A DNA stretch of 39,581 nucleotides from Trichocoleus sp. (GCA_036702865.1 DATNQD010000070.1:1-39581), one strand, 5' to 3'; positions 7,751 through 15,492 are shown, counted from the first letter of the stretch. The notes: generated by a model not told the origin, from the sequence alone. Program-made: numbers and translations.

Positions 7751-8353
7751 ATGATGAAAGCCTTTCACTCTTTTGCTCGAAAATTCTCTAAAATTTCTGC
7801 AATAGGTTTAGCAGCAGCTACAACCACTGCTATTTGTCTAACCATCTTGCCCAATGCTCAAGCACAAATTTCTGCGGGTCGGTATGAAGCCCAGCCGAAT
7901 GGTCAAATTTTCTTCTACCCTGCAAATGGAAGTAATCCTGTAGTAACTTACAACGGCAGACAACGTGCTCTAGCTATTGTTCAGTATGGTAATGCACTCT
8001 ACACAGCTTTTGATGGAGGTGGGATCTACCTTAGCCCAGATGGTCAAAATCTTGGTGGTGGCGGTAGAACTACACGAGTTTACCCAGGTTCGCAGACTGT
8101 CAAGGCTTTGCTAGTTTGCCAAAATGCTATCTTTACTGCGTTTAGTGGAGGGTATATTTACCGTAGCCCAGATGGTCAAAACCTTGGTGGCGGTGGCAAC
8201 ACTGAGCGCGTGTACAGTGGGTCTCAACTTGTAAATCGAATGCAATGCAGCAACAGAGGTAGTGTTATCACATCTTTTAACGGTGGTGGGGTATATGAAA
8301 GCCCAGACGGAAGGAACCTTGGAGGAGGAGGACAGACATTTCGATTGAATTGA
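7751..8353 (+). CDS. secreted repeat protein, about 200 aa
   Basis: The frame is open from 7706, but the likely start is ATG 7751 (or 7754), directly before a classical signal peptide: MMKAFHSFARKFSKISAIGL, a hydrophobic stretch, then LPNAQAQ with cleavage after AQA. The mature part has three tandem units of about 45 residues, each containing GG(G)IYxSPDGQNLGGGG(R/N)T followed by RVYxGSQ, with the last unit cut short. The regular aromatic and Gly spacing suggests a small beta-propeller or beta-solenoid, but I do not recognise the family. It is the cargo of the cassette between attC-like sites 3 and 4 and is read in the same direction as those sites. Confidence 0.7.
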   Translation: MMKAFHSFARKFSKISAIGLAAATTTAICLTILPNAQAQISAGRYEAQPNGQIFFYPANGSNPVVTYNGRQRALAIVQYGNALYTAFDGGGIYLSPDGQNLGGGGRTTRVYPGSQTVKALLVCQNAIFTAFSGGYIYRSPDGQNLGGGGNTERVYSGSQLVNRMQCSNRGSVITSFNGGGVYESPDGRNLGGGGQTFRLN

Positions 8354-8403
8354 TTAAAGTAAAGGTTATGTTGTCAGTATCCTGATCATAAGGCTCATCT
8401 GCC

Positions 8404-8490
8404 AGCTAACAATTCTGGTGCAGCGGATTGACCGAAGCCGCCTTGTGTTGTTGCAAAGTCTCTGGCAACCGCTGGCCAGAACCGCTAGAC
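8404..8490 (+). repeat. integron attC-like site 4
   Basis: The left end AGCTAACAATTCTGG (R''-like AGCTAAC at 8404-8410) is close to the start of well-known cassette attC sites. The right end CCAGAACCGCTAGAC has a decayed R' box (GCTAGAC instead of GTTAGAC). The arms TTCTGGTGCAGCGG and CCGCTGGCCAGAA pair with an extra base on the left. The site overlaps the stop codon of the minus-strand gene ending at 8485. Confidence 0.65.
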
Positions 8491-9051
8491 TAATGCGTGA
8501 TGATCAAGAATCTGACCAACCTGGTTAGCGAGCTGGAACGCTCCAGCAGCTAGGAGTGGTACAGAAATAAAACTTAGGATAGGAACCAGAGCAGGAATGA
8601 AAGCAGGAATCGCTGCAAAGGCTCCACCACTCACAGCACCTATTACAGCACCTTCAATAGCATTTAGGAAAACTGCTACGATCGCCTGATCCAAGCTCTT
8701 TTCATCACGCTCAACCGCTAAAAAGTGTTCTAGGGCTGAAATCAATATAGCCGCAACAGCACCAGTAATTGCACCCGTTGCAGCACCATTACCAATCTCA
8801 GCCATTGCAGCCTTGAATTGATAGTTACTGCTTGTTTGATTAGGATTTCTGGCTCCTTTGCTAACTTCAGGAGTAGAAACGTTAGATTCTCTGACTCTAG
8901 GGTTTGTTGGTTTGCGAGTCTGTCCCTTTGGGGTTCTAACCTCTTGTTTTCCGTAAGCTCCACTTTGAGCAGCGCTATCTGCTGGACGAGAACTTAGGAG
9001 TCTTGTAAGAATAAGTTGCTCAAAGGAAAGCCTATAACGGTTACCTAGCAA
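8485..9051 (-). CDS. glycine-zipper membrane protein fragment, C-terminal part of a broken gene
   Basis: This 188-residue frame begins at a weak TTG. Its first 60 residues are polar. Residues about 80-180 are small-residue-rich hydrophobic helices (GNGAATGAITGAVAAILISA; GAVIGAVSGGAFAAIPAFIP), typical of membrane or glycine-zipper domains. The preceding frame (9073-9453) ends in a domain that normally precedes such a tail, and a +1 frame between them reads sensible residues (TKATCKNNLSNFPAKTVAR). The two frames are therefore probably one gene disrupted by at least one frameshift and some loss. In related proteins known to me the hydrophobic part follows a soluble domain; the function is unknown. 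The stop overlaps attC-like site 4. Confidence 0.5.
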   Translation of the reverse strand: MLGNRYRLSFEQLILTRLLSSRPADSAAQSGAYGKQEVRTPKGQTRKPTNPRVRESNVSTPEVSKGARNPNQTSSNYQFKAAMAEIGNGAATGAITGAVAAILISALEHFLAVERDEKSLDQAIVAVFLNAIEGAVIGAVSGGAFAAIPAFIPALVPILSFISVPLLAAGAFQLANQVGQILDHHALV

Positions 9052-9072
9052 CAGTCTTTGCAGGAAAATTGC

Positions 9073-9453
9073 TCAAGTTATTTTTACAAGTTGCCTTAGT
9101 TTTAACTGTTGCTCCTGAACCACCTTCCCAGAGGCTCTAGACTGGATTTGAATATCAGGTGAATTCTTACCGTTAACACCTGGAACCCCAACCTTATACT
9201 TACCACCCAAGCTAATCTGCTGATCTATTGCGTCAAGGTACTCAAAAGCAAACCCCTCTCTAGAATGGATAGGAGATTTTGCTGTCTGAGCCATTTTCAC
9301 TTTAAGCTGCGAACTAATATCTCGAACATTTTTTGATACGAACCGAGCATCTCCATTGAGTTGAGAGCTAAAACTAGCAGAGAATTGAGAACTAACAGCT
9401 TGTTCGTTTGGTTCCATTTCAGTATCTGTGGTTAAGCCTGTGGCTGTTGACAC
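9073..9453 (-). CDS. N-terminal fragment of the same broken gene, 126 aa
   Basis: After a polar start, residues 60-120 read EGFAFEYLDAIDQQISLGGK, then VGVPGVNGKNSPDIQIQSRA and GKVVQEQQLKL. The pattern of a helix, then N-x-K-N-SPDI and a strand ending in VQ(V/E)QxKL, is shared with a family of soluble domains found ahead of glycine-zipper membrane tails in mobile-element proteins. It resembles a nuclease-like core, but I cannot assign catalysis. The frame ends prematurely; shifting frame at about 9100 continues the protein for about 20 residues before another stop. I read it as a pseudogene together with 8485-9051. It starts at ATG (9451-9453). Confidence 0.5.
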   Translation of the reverse strand: MSTATGLTTDTEMEPNEQAVSSQFSASFSSQLNGDARFVSKNVRDISSQLKVKMAQTAKSPIHSREGFAFEYLDAIDQQISLGGKYKVGVPGVNGKNSPDIQIQSRASGKVVQEQQLKLRQLVKIT

Positions 9454-9508
9454 ATTATAAACACCACCCCTACTGATTTTGATAAGCTTTACATAAACTA
9501 AATCTATG

Positions 9509-10852
9509 CTAGGTAGTTCCTACAAGTAGTTTACTTATTGTTCTGTCTTCCAACCATCGTCCTAGCTTGATGCAGTCATCTTCTTGCAATAAGGAGTTTT
9601 CTCCTCGATTACGATACTCACCCCGTATCAAATCCTCAAACATGGCCAATGGCATTAGCACAGTGTCTACTTCCATTTCATCTTCAATAAAGTAAACTCG
9701 CTCCACTCGGTAGCTATAACCTATCCACCGAATTGTTGTGAGTCGTTTGTTGACTAAATTCCTCAAGTTATCAACACATCTGGGATCAAGATCTACGTGT
9801 ATTGTGCCACGTGCTATCTTCCAGACTAGATGGTGTCGTACAAATAATTTACAAGTATTGACATCTTTGCAGACTTCAACCTCAACTCCTTCAATATCTA
9901 AAAAAGTGCGATCCATTGCGCGCATATTGCTTGAGCTTGAAGGCTGCTCATCAGGAGAAGAATTTATGGTGGGTGAATCACTCATATCTAAGTTAGCAAT
10001 TGGGGTGGTAGAAGCGCTGGCTGGTAAGACCTCTTGTGTTGTGGCTTGAGGTTCCCTTGGTGGAGGTGTCCAGATGAGAGGAATTGGATCAGATTCAAGT
10101 GCAGCAATACCTGGATAGCACTCTTCAATGTAGGAATACTGTTCCATAAGTGCAGAGAGCTGATAAGGCTGCAGTGCCATTAACTCAACCCCTGCCAATG
10201 TTTGAACTGTTGCTTCTTCCGCAAGCCCTTTTGAGTCTTCACCTATTACTGCCCAGGGAGCCAGTTCAATCGCCATCCCATTACAGCGAGTACGCCACCA
10301 TGATCCATATTTCCGTCGAACAAACTCTGCCCACTGCAAGCCAGAAGGTTTTTTGTTGCTTGCTTTAAAGCTGCGACGGAAGTTGCTGACAATTCTGCTG
10401 GAGAAAGCAGTGAAGTAACGAATACTGACTGTAGGCAACTGATGCCTGTCAGACGCAGGCGCTATCCCAAAGACAATACAGTAAGGAGCAATTTTAATGA
10501 GCGTCTGCTGAAGTACTGTTTCAGACGGAATGATCTTCTTTGCTGGAACTTGAGTGCCGTTGAGCAATGGTCTGTACAGAGTAATGTAGTGGCTCTCCAT
10601 TGCGTCAACCTGGCTCACCTGCTTAGTGCAATCCAACCATGCAATTCGCACTGGCGATCGCTTGTGTGCCCTTGTTAGTTGCTCAAGGCGATGATGGTCT
10701 TTCCATCGCGTCTGTAAGTTGCTGGCTTTACCTACATACAGCACACGATCTTTATGGTCTAAGGCAAAGTAAATTGCAGGACAGCTTGGTAATTGACTAC
10801 GTTGAGGCAGAGGTAGTGATGGAAGACCTGATAGTAGCAATTCTGGAAACAT
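9509..10852 (-). CDS. GIY-YIG nuclease-domain protein, 447 aa
   Basis: Residues 23-100 form a GIY-YIG domain: PAIYFAL (Tyr28), VLYVGKASNLQTRW (Tyr39, Gly41, Arg49), MESHYI (Glu86) and LLNGT (Asn98), so the usual catalytic Arg, Glu and Asn are present. A middle domain (about 100-260) contains the segment RRKYGSWWRTRCNGMAIELA, a Ser/Pro/Thr-rich linker follows (260-320), and a C-terminal domain (325-447) is rich in charged and aromatic residues. The middle and C-terminal domains are unassigned and may bind DNA or a partner. The gene is not obviously in an operon: 55 bp downstream of its stop is the start of the broken gene, on the same strand. A mobile-element or defence nuclease is the likely class, by inference. 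Confidence 0.7.
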   Translation of the reverse strand: MFPELLLSGLPSLPLPQRSQLPSCPAIYFALDHKDRVLYVGKASNLQTRWKDHHRLEQLTRAHKRSPVRIAWLDCTKQVSQVDAMESHYITLYRPLLNGTQVPAKKIIPSETVLQQTLIKIAPYCIVFGIAPASDRHQLPTVSIRYFTAFSSRIVSNFRRSFKASNKKPSGLQWAEFVRRKYGSWWRTRCNGMAIELAPWAVIGEDSKGLAEEATVQTLAGVELMALQPYQLSALMEQYSYIEECYPGIAALESDPIPLIWTPPPREPQATTQEVLPASASTTPIANLDMSDSPTINSSPDEQPSSSSNMRAMDRTFLDIEGVEVEVCKDVNTCKLFVRHHLVWKIARGTIHVDLDPRCVDNLRNLVNKRLTTIRWIGYSYRVERVYFIEDEMEVDTVLMPLAMFEDLIRGEYRNRGENSLLQEDDCIKLGRWLEDRTISKLLVGTT

Positions 10853-10944
10853 CGTTGATTGTAGTCATCTCCTAATCACTTGCCTCTCACTAACTACCCC
10901 ACAATTTAAGAAAAGTCAGTGGTAGATTAACGGACAATATTTGA

Positions 10945-11406
10945 TCAAATACCGTATGGCTCAATCTCACTGTTCATTGTTCGCCCCAACATCTCATACA
11001 AACTGATTGTTTCAATACCTTCTGTTCTACAGCGGGTTCCTTCATGTAATGATCCAAATAGCTCATTTGACATTGCTCCTCCCATTGAGGCAAGCGACCA
11101 ACTTACACAAGCTTCCATACTAGTTAGAGATTGACCACCAGAGAGTACGTTGCGAATATCCTCGCTGTTAGGTAGGCAGGAAATATAAAGACCATTTGTT
11201 GGTCGTGCCCCTCTGTTTACAGCTTCTTGCATACACTGATCAAAGCTATTCACAACCTGCTCACGATAAACATCAGTTGAAACCCACTCATGATCTCTTT
11301 GAGCAGTGGCAACAGAAGCATTTCCAATCAATATTGAGGCAGTTAAAGCACAAGCAGTAATAGGTTTCATCTGCATAAACTCCAACAAAAAGTTGATATT
11401 TTTCAT
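10945..11406 (-). CDS. secreted hypothetical protein, up to 153 aa
   Basis: A signal peptide is visible (MKPITACALTASILIGNASV then ATAQ, cleavage after ATA). The mature part has four Cys residues (DQC, SCL, EAC, TRC) that could form disulfides. The frame may start at ATG 11406, whose codon overlaps the stop of the upstream nuclease gene (TAATG), which favours translational coupling. ATG 11376 or 11370 would instead place the start at the signal peptide. No family recognised. Downstream, an imperfect inverted repeat (about 10900-10935, TAACTACCCCAC / GTGGTAGATTA) may end transcription. Confidence 0.65.
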   Translation of the reverse strand: MKNINFLLEFMQMKPITACALTASILIGNASVATAQRDHEWVSTDVYREQVVNSFDQCMQEAVNRGARPTNGLYISCLPNSEDIRNVLSGGQSLTSMEACVSWSLASMGGAMSNELFGSLHEGTRCRTEGIETISLYEMLGRTMNSEIEPYGI

Positions 11407-12101
11407 TAAGGCAACCCTTCACATACTTTTCCATCCCCATCTCGATCAAGCCTGAAGGGATCACCAGAAAATGAATTAAAGACACGTTGAGCCTCTGCCT
11501 GTGTCTGAAAATCACTACAATCACAGTCTGAATTCACACAAGTAGGCAAACTTGAGCTTGTTTGTGCGGGAGGGGATGAAGGTGCTGTAGACTGGCTACC
11601 TCCATGTCTCCAGTCCCAAGGCATAACAGGATTTGCCTGTGACCAAAAGCCTCGTCGCGCTGAACGTGCTTGTTGCTCAGCAGATAACAATTGATTACGG
11701 GAAGTAGGACAACCGCTGAGGTAATCCCGATACACCACAGATTGCCCCTCTTGAACCATCTGGAGATTAACTGATTGCCTGTTCCTAAAAACAACAGCAA
11801 CAGTACGCCCATAGCGATCTTGGTCTACTTTCACAAGCTGCACTGCTTGATTTGGAGGTAGTAGCTGTCTCAGCCGCGCTGCTGATTGTTGCCCTCCAGG
11901 TTGGTTTGATTCAGGGGCATCAATACAAGCCAGCCTTACAGTAATGGTCTGTCCGTTCTCGCGGACTCTCAATGTATCCCCATCTCCAGTAGAAATGACT
12001 CTTGCGTTAGTAGTCTCTGCAACTACCTGGAAGGGCAAGGCTAAGCCTAGCAGTAACAGTGCAAATAGGGACGCAAAGCGTCTAATCCTGGGGTTATTCA
12101 T
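11406..12101 (-). CDS. secreted thermonuclease (SNase domain plus Excalibur domain), 231 aa
   Basis: The signal peptide (1-28, ending FQVVA) is followed by an SNase domain. GDGDTLRV (Asp40, Asp42) and RLACIDAPE (Arg56, Asp61, Glu64) correspond to the Ca-binding and catalytic segment around Arg35-Glu43 of staphylococcal nuclease, and DRYGR (Arg99) matches the second catalytic Arg. After a Ser/Pro linker, the C-terminus CDCSDFQTQAEAQRVF and LDRDGDGKVCEGLP is an Excalibur calcium-binding motif. The product is expected to be an exported, Ca-dependent DNase/RNase used for nutrient scavenging or defence. It is the first gene of a two-gene unit with the Cys-containing secreted protein. Confidence 0.9.
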   Translation of the reverse strand: MNNPRIRRFASLFALLLLGLALPFQVVAETTNARVISTGDGDTLRVRENGQTITVRLACIDAPESNQPGGQQSAARLRQLLPPNQAVQLVKVDQDRYGRTVAVVFRNRQSVNLQMVQEGQSVVYRDYLSGCPTSRNQLLSAEQQARSARRGFWSQANPVMPWDWRHGGSQSTAPSSPPAQTSSSLPTCVNSDCDCSDFQTQAEAQRVFNSFSGDPFRLDRDGDGKVCEGLP

Positions 12102-12324
12102 ACAGACTTTCCCTTATTGATGTAGTTAAGGGCATGTAGATACTGCTGGCTAGTATTCCCGTAATTGAGAGAGCGCCTCCAAACTTCTAATGCAAGATCA
12201 TTAAAAAATCAGGAAAGGAGCTTACTCTGTTAGCCCTTACCTTGCTTGTGGAATACTAAGCCCATCCATTTGTTCAAACCAGGGATTGATTTCGTGGATC
12301 AATCCCTTTCTGCACTTGCTCTAT

Positions 12325-12603
12325 CTAGTAGAGTCTAATCGCAGGGTTTCTCCGCAGAGGGATTTCGCCACAGGGCTGCGTGGGCTTGTTCCGCTGCTGC
12401 TTTGCCTGAATCGCTGCCAGCAGTGTCCCAAAATCTAAATCATGAGTAAAGACAATGTAGCCATTAGCTCTAGCCCAGCTCGTGATGGCGCGATCGCTTG
12501 CTTTAGGATCACCAACGCTTGCTCAATGAACCGCTTCAAACTCAGCCCCTATCAGCAAGGGAACCCAGTCTGGTGAGGGGTTCATGTCAATGATAATTTT
12601 CAC
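12325..12603 (-). pseudogene. DUF5615 PIN-like toxin, broken
   Basis: From GTG 12603 the frame reads VKIIIDMNPSPDWVPLLIGA, then EFEAVH followed by a TGA where family members usually have Trp. Past the stop it continues in the same frame with ASVGDPKASDRAITSWARAN and GYIVFTHDLDFGTLLAAIQA, which is typical DUF5615 (PIN-like, VapC-related RNase) sequence including the acidic residues DMN and HDLDFG. After LLAAIQAK the family sequence is lost, so the 3' end is damaged too. It pairs with the DUF433 antitoxin gene 35 bp upstream. A one-base TGG to TGA change plus a 3' lesion means the toxin is probably inactive. Confidence 0.75.
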
Positions 12604-12638
12604 GCTGACTTAAATGGGACTTCCTTTTCCTCAAGCCG

Positions 12639-12830
12639 TCATGCGGCATAAGCCAGAGCTTCATAAATGTCTGCCAGTTCCAGGTAGGGATAGGCTGACA
12701 GAATTGCTTCTGGGATATGACCAGATGCCAGCAAGCCCAGAATTGTAATCACTGTCACTCGTAGCCCCCTGATGCAAGGCTTCCCTCCCATAACCTCAGG
12801 ATCTAGTGTAATTCGCGTGAGCTGTTTCAT
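12639..12830 (-). CDS. DUF433 antitoxin-like protein, 63 aa
   Basis: The sequence ITLDPEVMGGKPCIRGLRVT and the end LELADIYEALAYAA are the typical DUF433 pattern, a small winged-helix-like protein usually encoded just before a DUF5615 toxin. Residues 10-29 contain the conserved GGKPCIRG(L/T)R. It starts at ATG 12830, and its stop lies 35 bp before the broken toxin. With its partner disabled, the gene may be an orphan antitoxin that could still act as a regulator (inference). Confidence 0.85.
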   Translation of the reverse strand: MKQLTRITLDPEVMGGKPCIRGLRVTVITILGLLASGHIPEAILSAYPYLELADIYEALAYAA

Positions 12831-12950
12831 TTACTGCATACCCTAAATCTGCATATCGCGGTACGGTACGACGTAATGAAATTACTGTTTGGAAAACCAA
12901 ACAATATAACAAATGCGTTAAAGCTGCGATCGTTCCGTACCTTAATCCTT

Positions 12951-13178
12951 TTATGCAGAATCCTGCTCTTTTAGAGGAAGCCCCAACATTTTTCTGGCTT
13001 CTTCAAGGTAAACAGCAGGAGCAACCGCGAAATATTCTTGCATATTTGGATCGTCTCCAACCAGTCCTTTAGCAACTTCGTACACTAATCGCTCTTGCTG
13101 CTCTTTGTTTAGATCTGCTTCAGGCTTCTGGCTACCAAATCCTTGAGGCTTTTTTCGTTTAGGTTTCTTATCTTGCAT
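12951..13178 (-). CDS. small soluble hypothetical protein, 75 aa
   Basis: The N-terminus is very basic (MQDKKPKRKKPQGFGSQKPE) and is followed by an amphipathic helical region (LVYEVAKGLVGDDPNMQEYF) ending in the acidic KEQDSA. There is no membrane segment. Upstream on the minus strand, AGGAGCAAGAGAA provides a plausible ribosome binding site 8-10 nt before ATG 13178. Family not recognised; the layout suggests a small regulator or adaptor, without further support. Confidence 0.55.
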   Translation of the reverse strand: MQDKKPKRKKPQGFGSQKPEADLNKEQQERLVYEVAKGLVGDDPNMQEYFAVAPAVYLEEARKMLGLPLKEQDSA

Positions 13179-13253
13179 TTCTCTTGCTCCTAATAAACAT
13201 TAAGCTGCGATCGCCTCATCCCTTCAATCTCAATTGCCCTGCATAGCGTAGAG

Positions 13254-13273
13254 TACGTTTTCACCTTAAAACG
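13254..13273. repeat. short perfect inverted repeat
   Basis: ACGTTTT and AAAACGT flank a 6-base loop. It lies between the small genes at 12951-13178 and 13414-13611, upstream of the former. It could be an operator or a stem-loop; there is no adjacent T-tract. Confidence 0.3.
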
Positions 13274-13340
13274 TGTTAGCTAGATTCACCTTATGATGTT
13301 GCAGTTTCAATTATGGGAAGTACGCTACTTTAAGTAGCAA

Positions 13341-13363
13341 AGAGCCCACCCTAAGGCAGGCTC
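13341..13363 (-). terminator. probable terminator for the 65-aa gene
   Basis: On the minus strand the arms GAGCCTGCC and GGTGGGCTC flank TTAG and are followed by a short T-containing run (TTTGCTAC). This fits a weak intrinsic terminator about 50 bp after the stop of the gene at 13414-13611. Confidence 0.4.
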
Positions 13364-13413
13364 CTCTCAACAACAGATTAAGTCTCTAACTTCACAGGAG
13401 ATTGGCTACAACC

Positions 13414-13611
13414 TTAAGGATTAGTGTTCATATCGTAGAGCGTCTCTAGTGTGAGTCGTTTGTTGACATGAAAAATAATTGTCTCCACACAGTTTTTCCT
13501 GTCAAAAGAATCAGACGAAACTGCCCTCACGTCCAACATTAGGATGAGATACTGTAGCTGTTCAAGTGTAAAATCTACCTGTTGTTGTTTAACTTTACCT
13601 TTCTGATTCAA
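13414..13611 (-). CDS. small soluble hypothetical protein, 65 aa
   Basis: The basic, Gln-rich start MNQKGKVKQQQ is followed by TLEQLQYLILMLDVRAVSSD and IIFHVNKRLTLETL, which look like two helices and a strand with a hydrophobic core, so a small folded soluble protein is likely. It starts at ATG 13611 with AGGAG about 8 nt upstream on the minus strand, which supports the start. No family recognised and no obvious partner. Confidence 0.5.
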   Translation of the reverse strand: MNQKGKVKQQQVDFTLEQLQYLILMLDVRAVSSDSFDRKNCVETIIFHVNKRLTLETLYDMNTNP

Positions 13612-13938
13612 GGTTAAGGCTCCTCATAATTGACTTACTGAATCAATGAAATTTTCAAGAAAGTAATTACTACTTCCTTGAAGGTATCAATTAACAGAAA
13701 ACATCAATTAACCCGCCTAAAAAGCTAAACGATTAGCTTCTGGACTCTCAAGATCAATAAAGTATTTGCATTGTACAGAGCTTGAACTCATGGAATCTTC
13801 TGCAATGCTGCGGTAGTGGAATTAGTCGATCGTAGTAAATTTAAGCATTTTCACTGTAAGTATAAATAATGCCTGGTATTAGAGTTGAGACAACTGGGCT
13901 GAGGAAAGTAAATTTCTCCTTTGAAGTAAATGAGTATT

Positions 13939-13975
13939 GGGGAGACTTGGACAGTCCAGGAGCTCCCCTTTTTTT
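13939..13975 (+). terminator. strong intrinsic terminator or attenuator
   Basis: The outer arms GGGGAG / CTCCCC and inner arms CTTGGAC / GTCCAGG make a stem of about 13 bp followed directly by seven T. The T-run merges with an AGGAG ribosome binding site (13976-13980), so this is either the end of an upstream transcript or an attenuator in the leader of the small membrane gene that starts at 13985. Confidence 0.65.
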
Positions 13976-13984
13976 AGGAGAAAT

Positions 13985-14310
13985 ATGGATTCTACTTCTA
14001 TTCAAAATAAGTCCCAGCAACAGGATGAACAGACAGCTAAATGCAAGTCTGGGTACATTGGCTATTTTGGACAATCGTACCTTTTGGGCCCTTCATTAGT
14101 GCTGCAACAATAAAGAGTTGGAAGCCTTTCTTAGTAGCGATGTCCATGGCATTTGGAATAGGATTTACCCTAGGTTTCATTGCTCAAAATGATCAAGATA
14201 TTAAGGAAGCTGGACAAATAGCAGCAATCCCTGCTGCCTTGGTAGGAGGGGCAATGACTCAAAATTCTATTAGTGAGGCTAGAAAACGTACAGGTATCTA
14301 CCCTAGCTGA
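13985..14310 (+). pseudogene. small membrane protein gene with a single-base frameshift
   Basis: A perfect AGGAG (13976-13980) precedes ATG 13985, whose frame gives a polar N-terminus (MDSTSIQNKSQQQDEQTAKC) and then GYIGYF before running to an early stop at 14111. The neighbouring frame from about 14041 reads WTIVPFGPFISAATIKSWKP, then a hydrophobic segment and a basic tail to 14310. Adding one T in the run at 14065-14068 joins them as ...GYIGYF-WTIVPFGPF..., a sensible protein of about 108 residues with a polar N-terminus and two membrane segments. The lesion may be a real mutation or a sequencing error. Family not recognised. Confidence 0.55.
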
Positions 14311-14344
14311 ACCATGCTAAAAAACATTTACAGAGACAATATGT

Positions 14345-14722
14345 ATGAGAATTAAAAGTGCTTTGATTGCAACTCTAATCCTGAGCTGCACTTCTCTTCC
14401 AGCTCATGCAAGCGGGGAAGTTTATTGGGGAACCTGTAGCTTTCTTGATCATGGCAACAATAACGGTGGAAGTATATCCAATATGCCCTGCTATGTTCAT
14501 GCCGGAGGAGACATTCATGGCAGTTTCTTCTTTGTCCGATGGCAGGACGGCGTAAGGACTTGTATTGCCAACTACAATAATCGGAATCGAGCATATGTTG
14601 ACAGAAATACTGGAACAAGTTACACCAGGATTTCTAATTTTGATTTCAGATCTGTTGATGGTGATGTAGTTTCTGCCAAGAATTTGAGAAGAGCAAACGA
14701 GTTCAATCCATTCTGCAATTAG
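14345..14722 (+). CDS. secreted small protein, 125 aa
   Basis: The signal peptide MRIKSALIATLILSCTSLPA is followed by HASGEVYWGTCSF, with cleavage likely after AHA. The mature part is polar and rich in Asn, Gly and aromatics (DHGNNNGGSISNMPCYVHAG; FFFVRWQDGVRTC), with four Cys after the signal that could form two disulfides. Strand-like periodicity suggests a small beta-fold. It starts at ATG 14345; an ATG at 14341 is in a frame that stops at once. It is the first of three small exported proteins in a row; no family is recognised. Confidence 0.65.
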   Translation: MRIKSALIATLILSCTSLPAHASGEVYWGTCSFLDHGNNNGGSISNMPCYVHAGGDIHGSFFFVRWQDGVRTCIANYNNRNRAYVDRNTGTSYTRISNFDFRSVDGDVVSAKNLRRANEFNPFCN

Positions 14723-14947
14723 TTCCAACACTTGATTAGGAACAACTGGGAACGTCAATGTCATTTCCTCCCTACGCAATTAGTATAGGAGTTCCCCCTA
14801 ATACTCTCAGGTCAGCAATATTAGCTAATACTTCTAGCGATCGCAAATAGAGAAACATAGGCTTCATAGCGTTGCTCAAGTAATTATTTATTGTAAAAAG
14901 CAAAAAATTAATCGAAGTACAAATTCTAGGTAGTATTGCTAAAGCTT

Positions 14948-15424
14948 ATGTTGAAAAAATTGATCTTTTCATTAGCTGCTTTAAGCGTTGTTCTACTTTC
15001 AATCACAGCTCCATCATCCGTTAATGCTCAAAGTGATCCAGCGCAGCAATGTGACGCTGCAATTGACAGGGCAACCAACGTTCTAGTTGGAAGCCGTCAC
15101 TTATGGATTACAGATATGAAAGCTAGGAATGCCGAAGGAATATATGTAAACTATCCCTACGAGCAGCCAATGATCCTTCAAATAGCCATAGCAGGAAACG
15201 CTGCTCCTGCAGTAATGGCTTCACCTCAGTTGCTGACTACAGTCGCTCGGACTATTACGACAGATTGTTCAAGAGTTGGTCTAGTTAGCTATGCTCTTGC
15301 TAACACTGATTGGGTAGTGGATCTTGGAATGATTGGCAATCGGCTTCAGTGGTTTGAATGTGTAGAGGCTGATCGTCGCAGGGGTAGTAACCCTCTACTA
15401 TGGGGACAAACTTTATGTTTTTAG
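14948..15424 (+). CDS. secreted small protein, about 158 aa
   Basis: The frame is open from TTG 14936, but ATG 14948 directly precedes the signal peptide MLKKLIFSLAALSVVLLSIT, with cleavage likely after VNA in SSVNAQS. The mature part has three or four Cys (QQCDAAID, DCSRVG, FECVEAD, LCF) and an alpha-helical look. The helix APAVMASPQLLTTVARTITT and the end of the protein resemble small exported cyanobacterial proteins of unknown role. It lies between two other exported proteins on the same strand, each with its own leader of about 70-210 bp. Confidence 0.65.
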   Translation: MLKKLIFSLAALSVVLLSITAPSSVNAQSDPAQQCDAAIDRATNVLVGSRHLWITDMKARNAEGIYVNYPYEQPMILQIAIAGNAAPAVMASPQLLTTVARTITTDCSRVGLVSYALANTDWVVDLGMIGNRLQWFECVEADRRRGSNPLLWGQTLCF

Positions 15425-15492
15425 TAGAGTTAGATCAGCCAGTAAAAACAGAGAAGTAAAAATCTATTGAGCTAAGTATTTGAGGTTGCTAA

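Noticed and set aside
10000-10900. Several plus-strand frames of 70-100 residues inside the GIY-YIG gene
   Set aside because: The minus-strand frame carries all catalytic GIY-YIG residues; the others are shadows.
12210-12230. GTTAGCC after CTCT as a possible right box of a fifth attC-like site
   Set aside because: No RYYYAAC-like partner or complementary arm was found upstream.
14352-14779. Minus-strand frames over the secreted protein at 14345
   Set aside because: The plus-strand frame has a signal peptide and good composition; the others are shadows.
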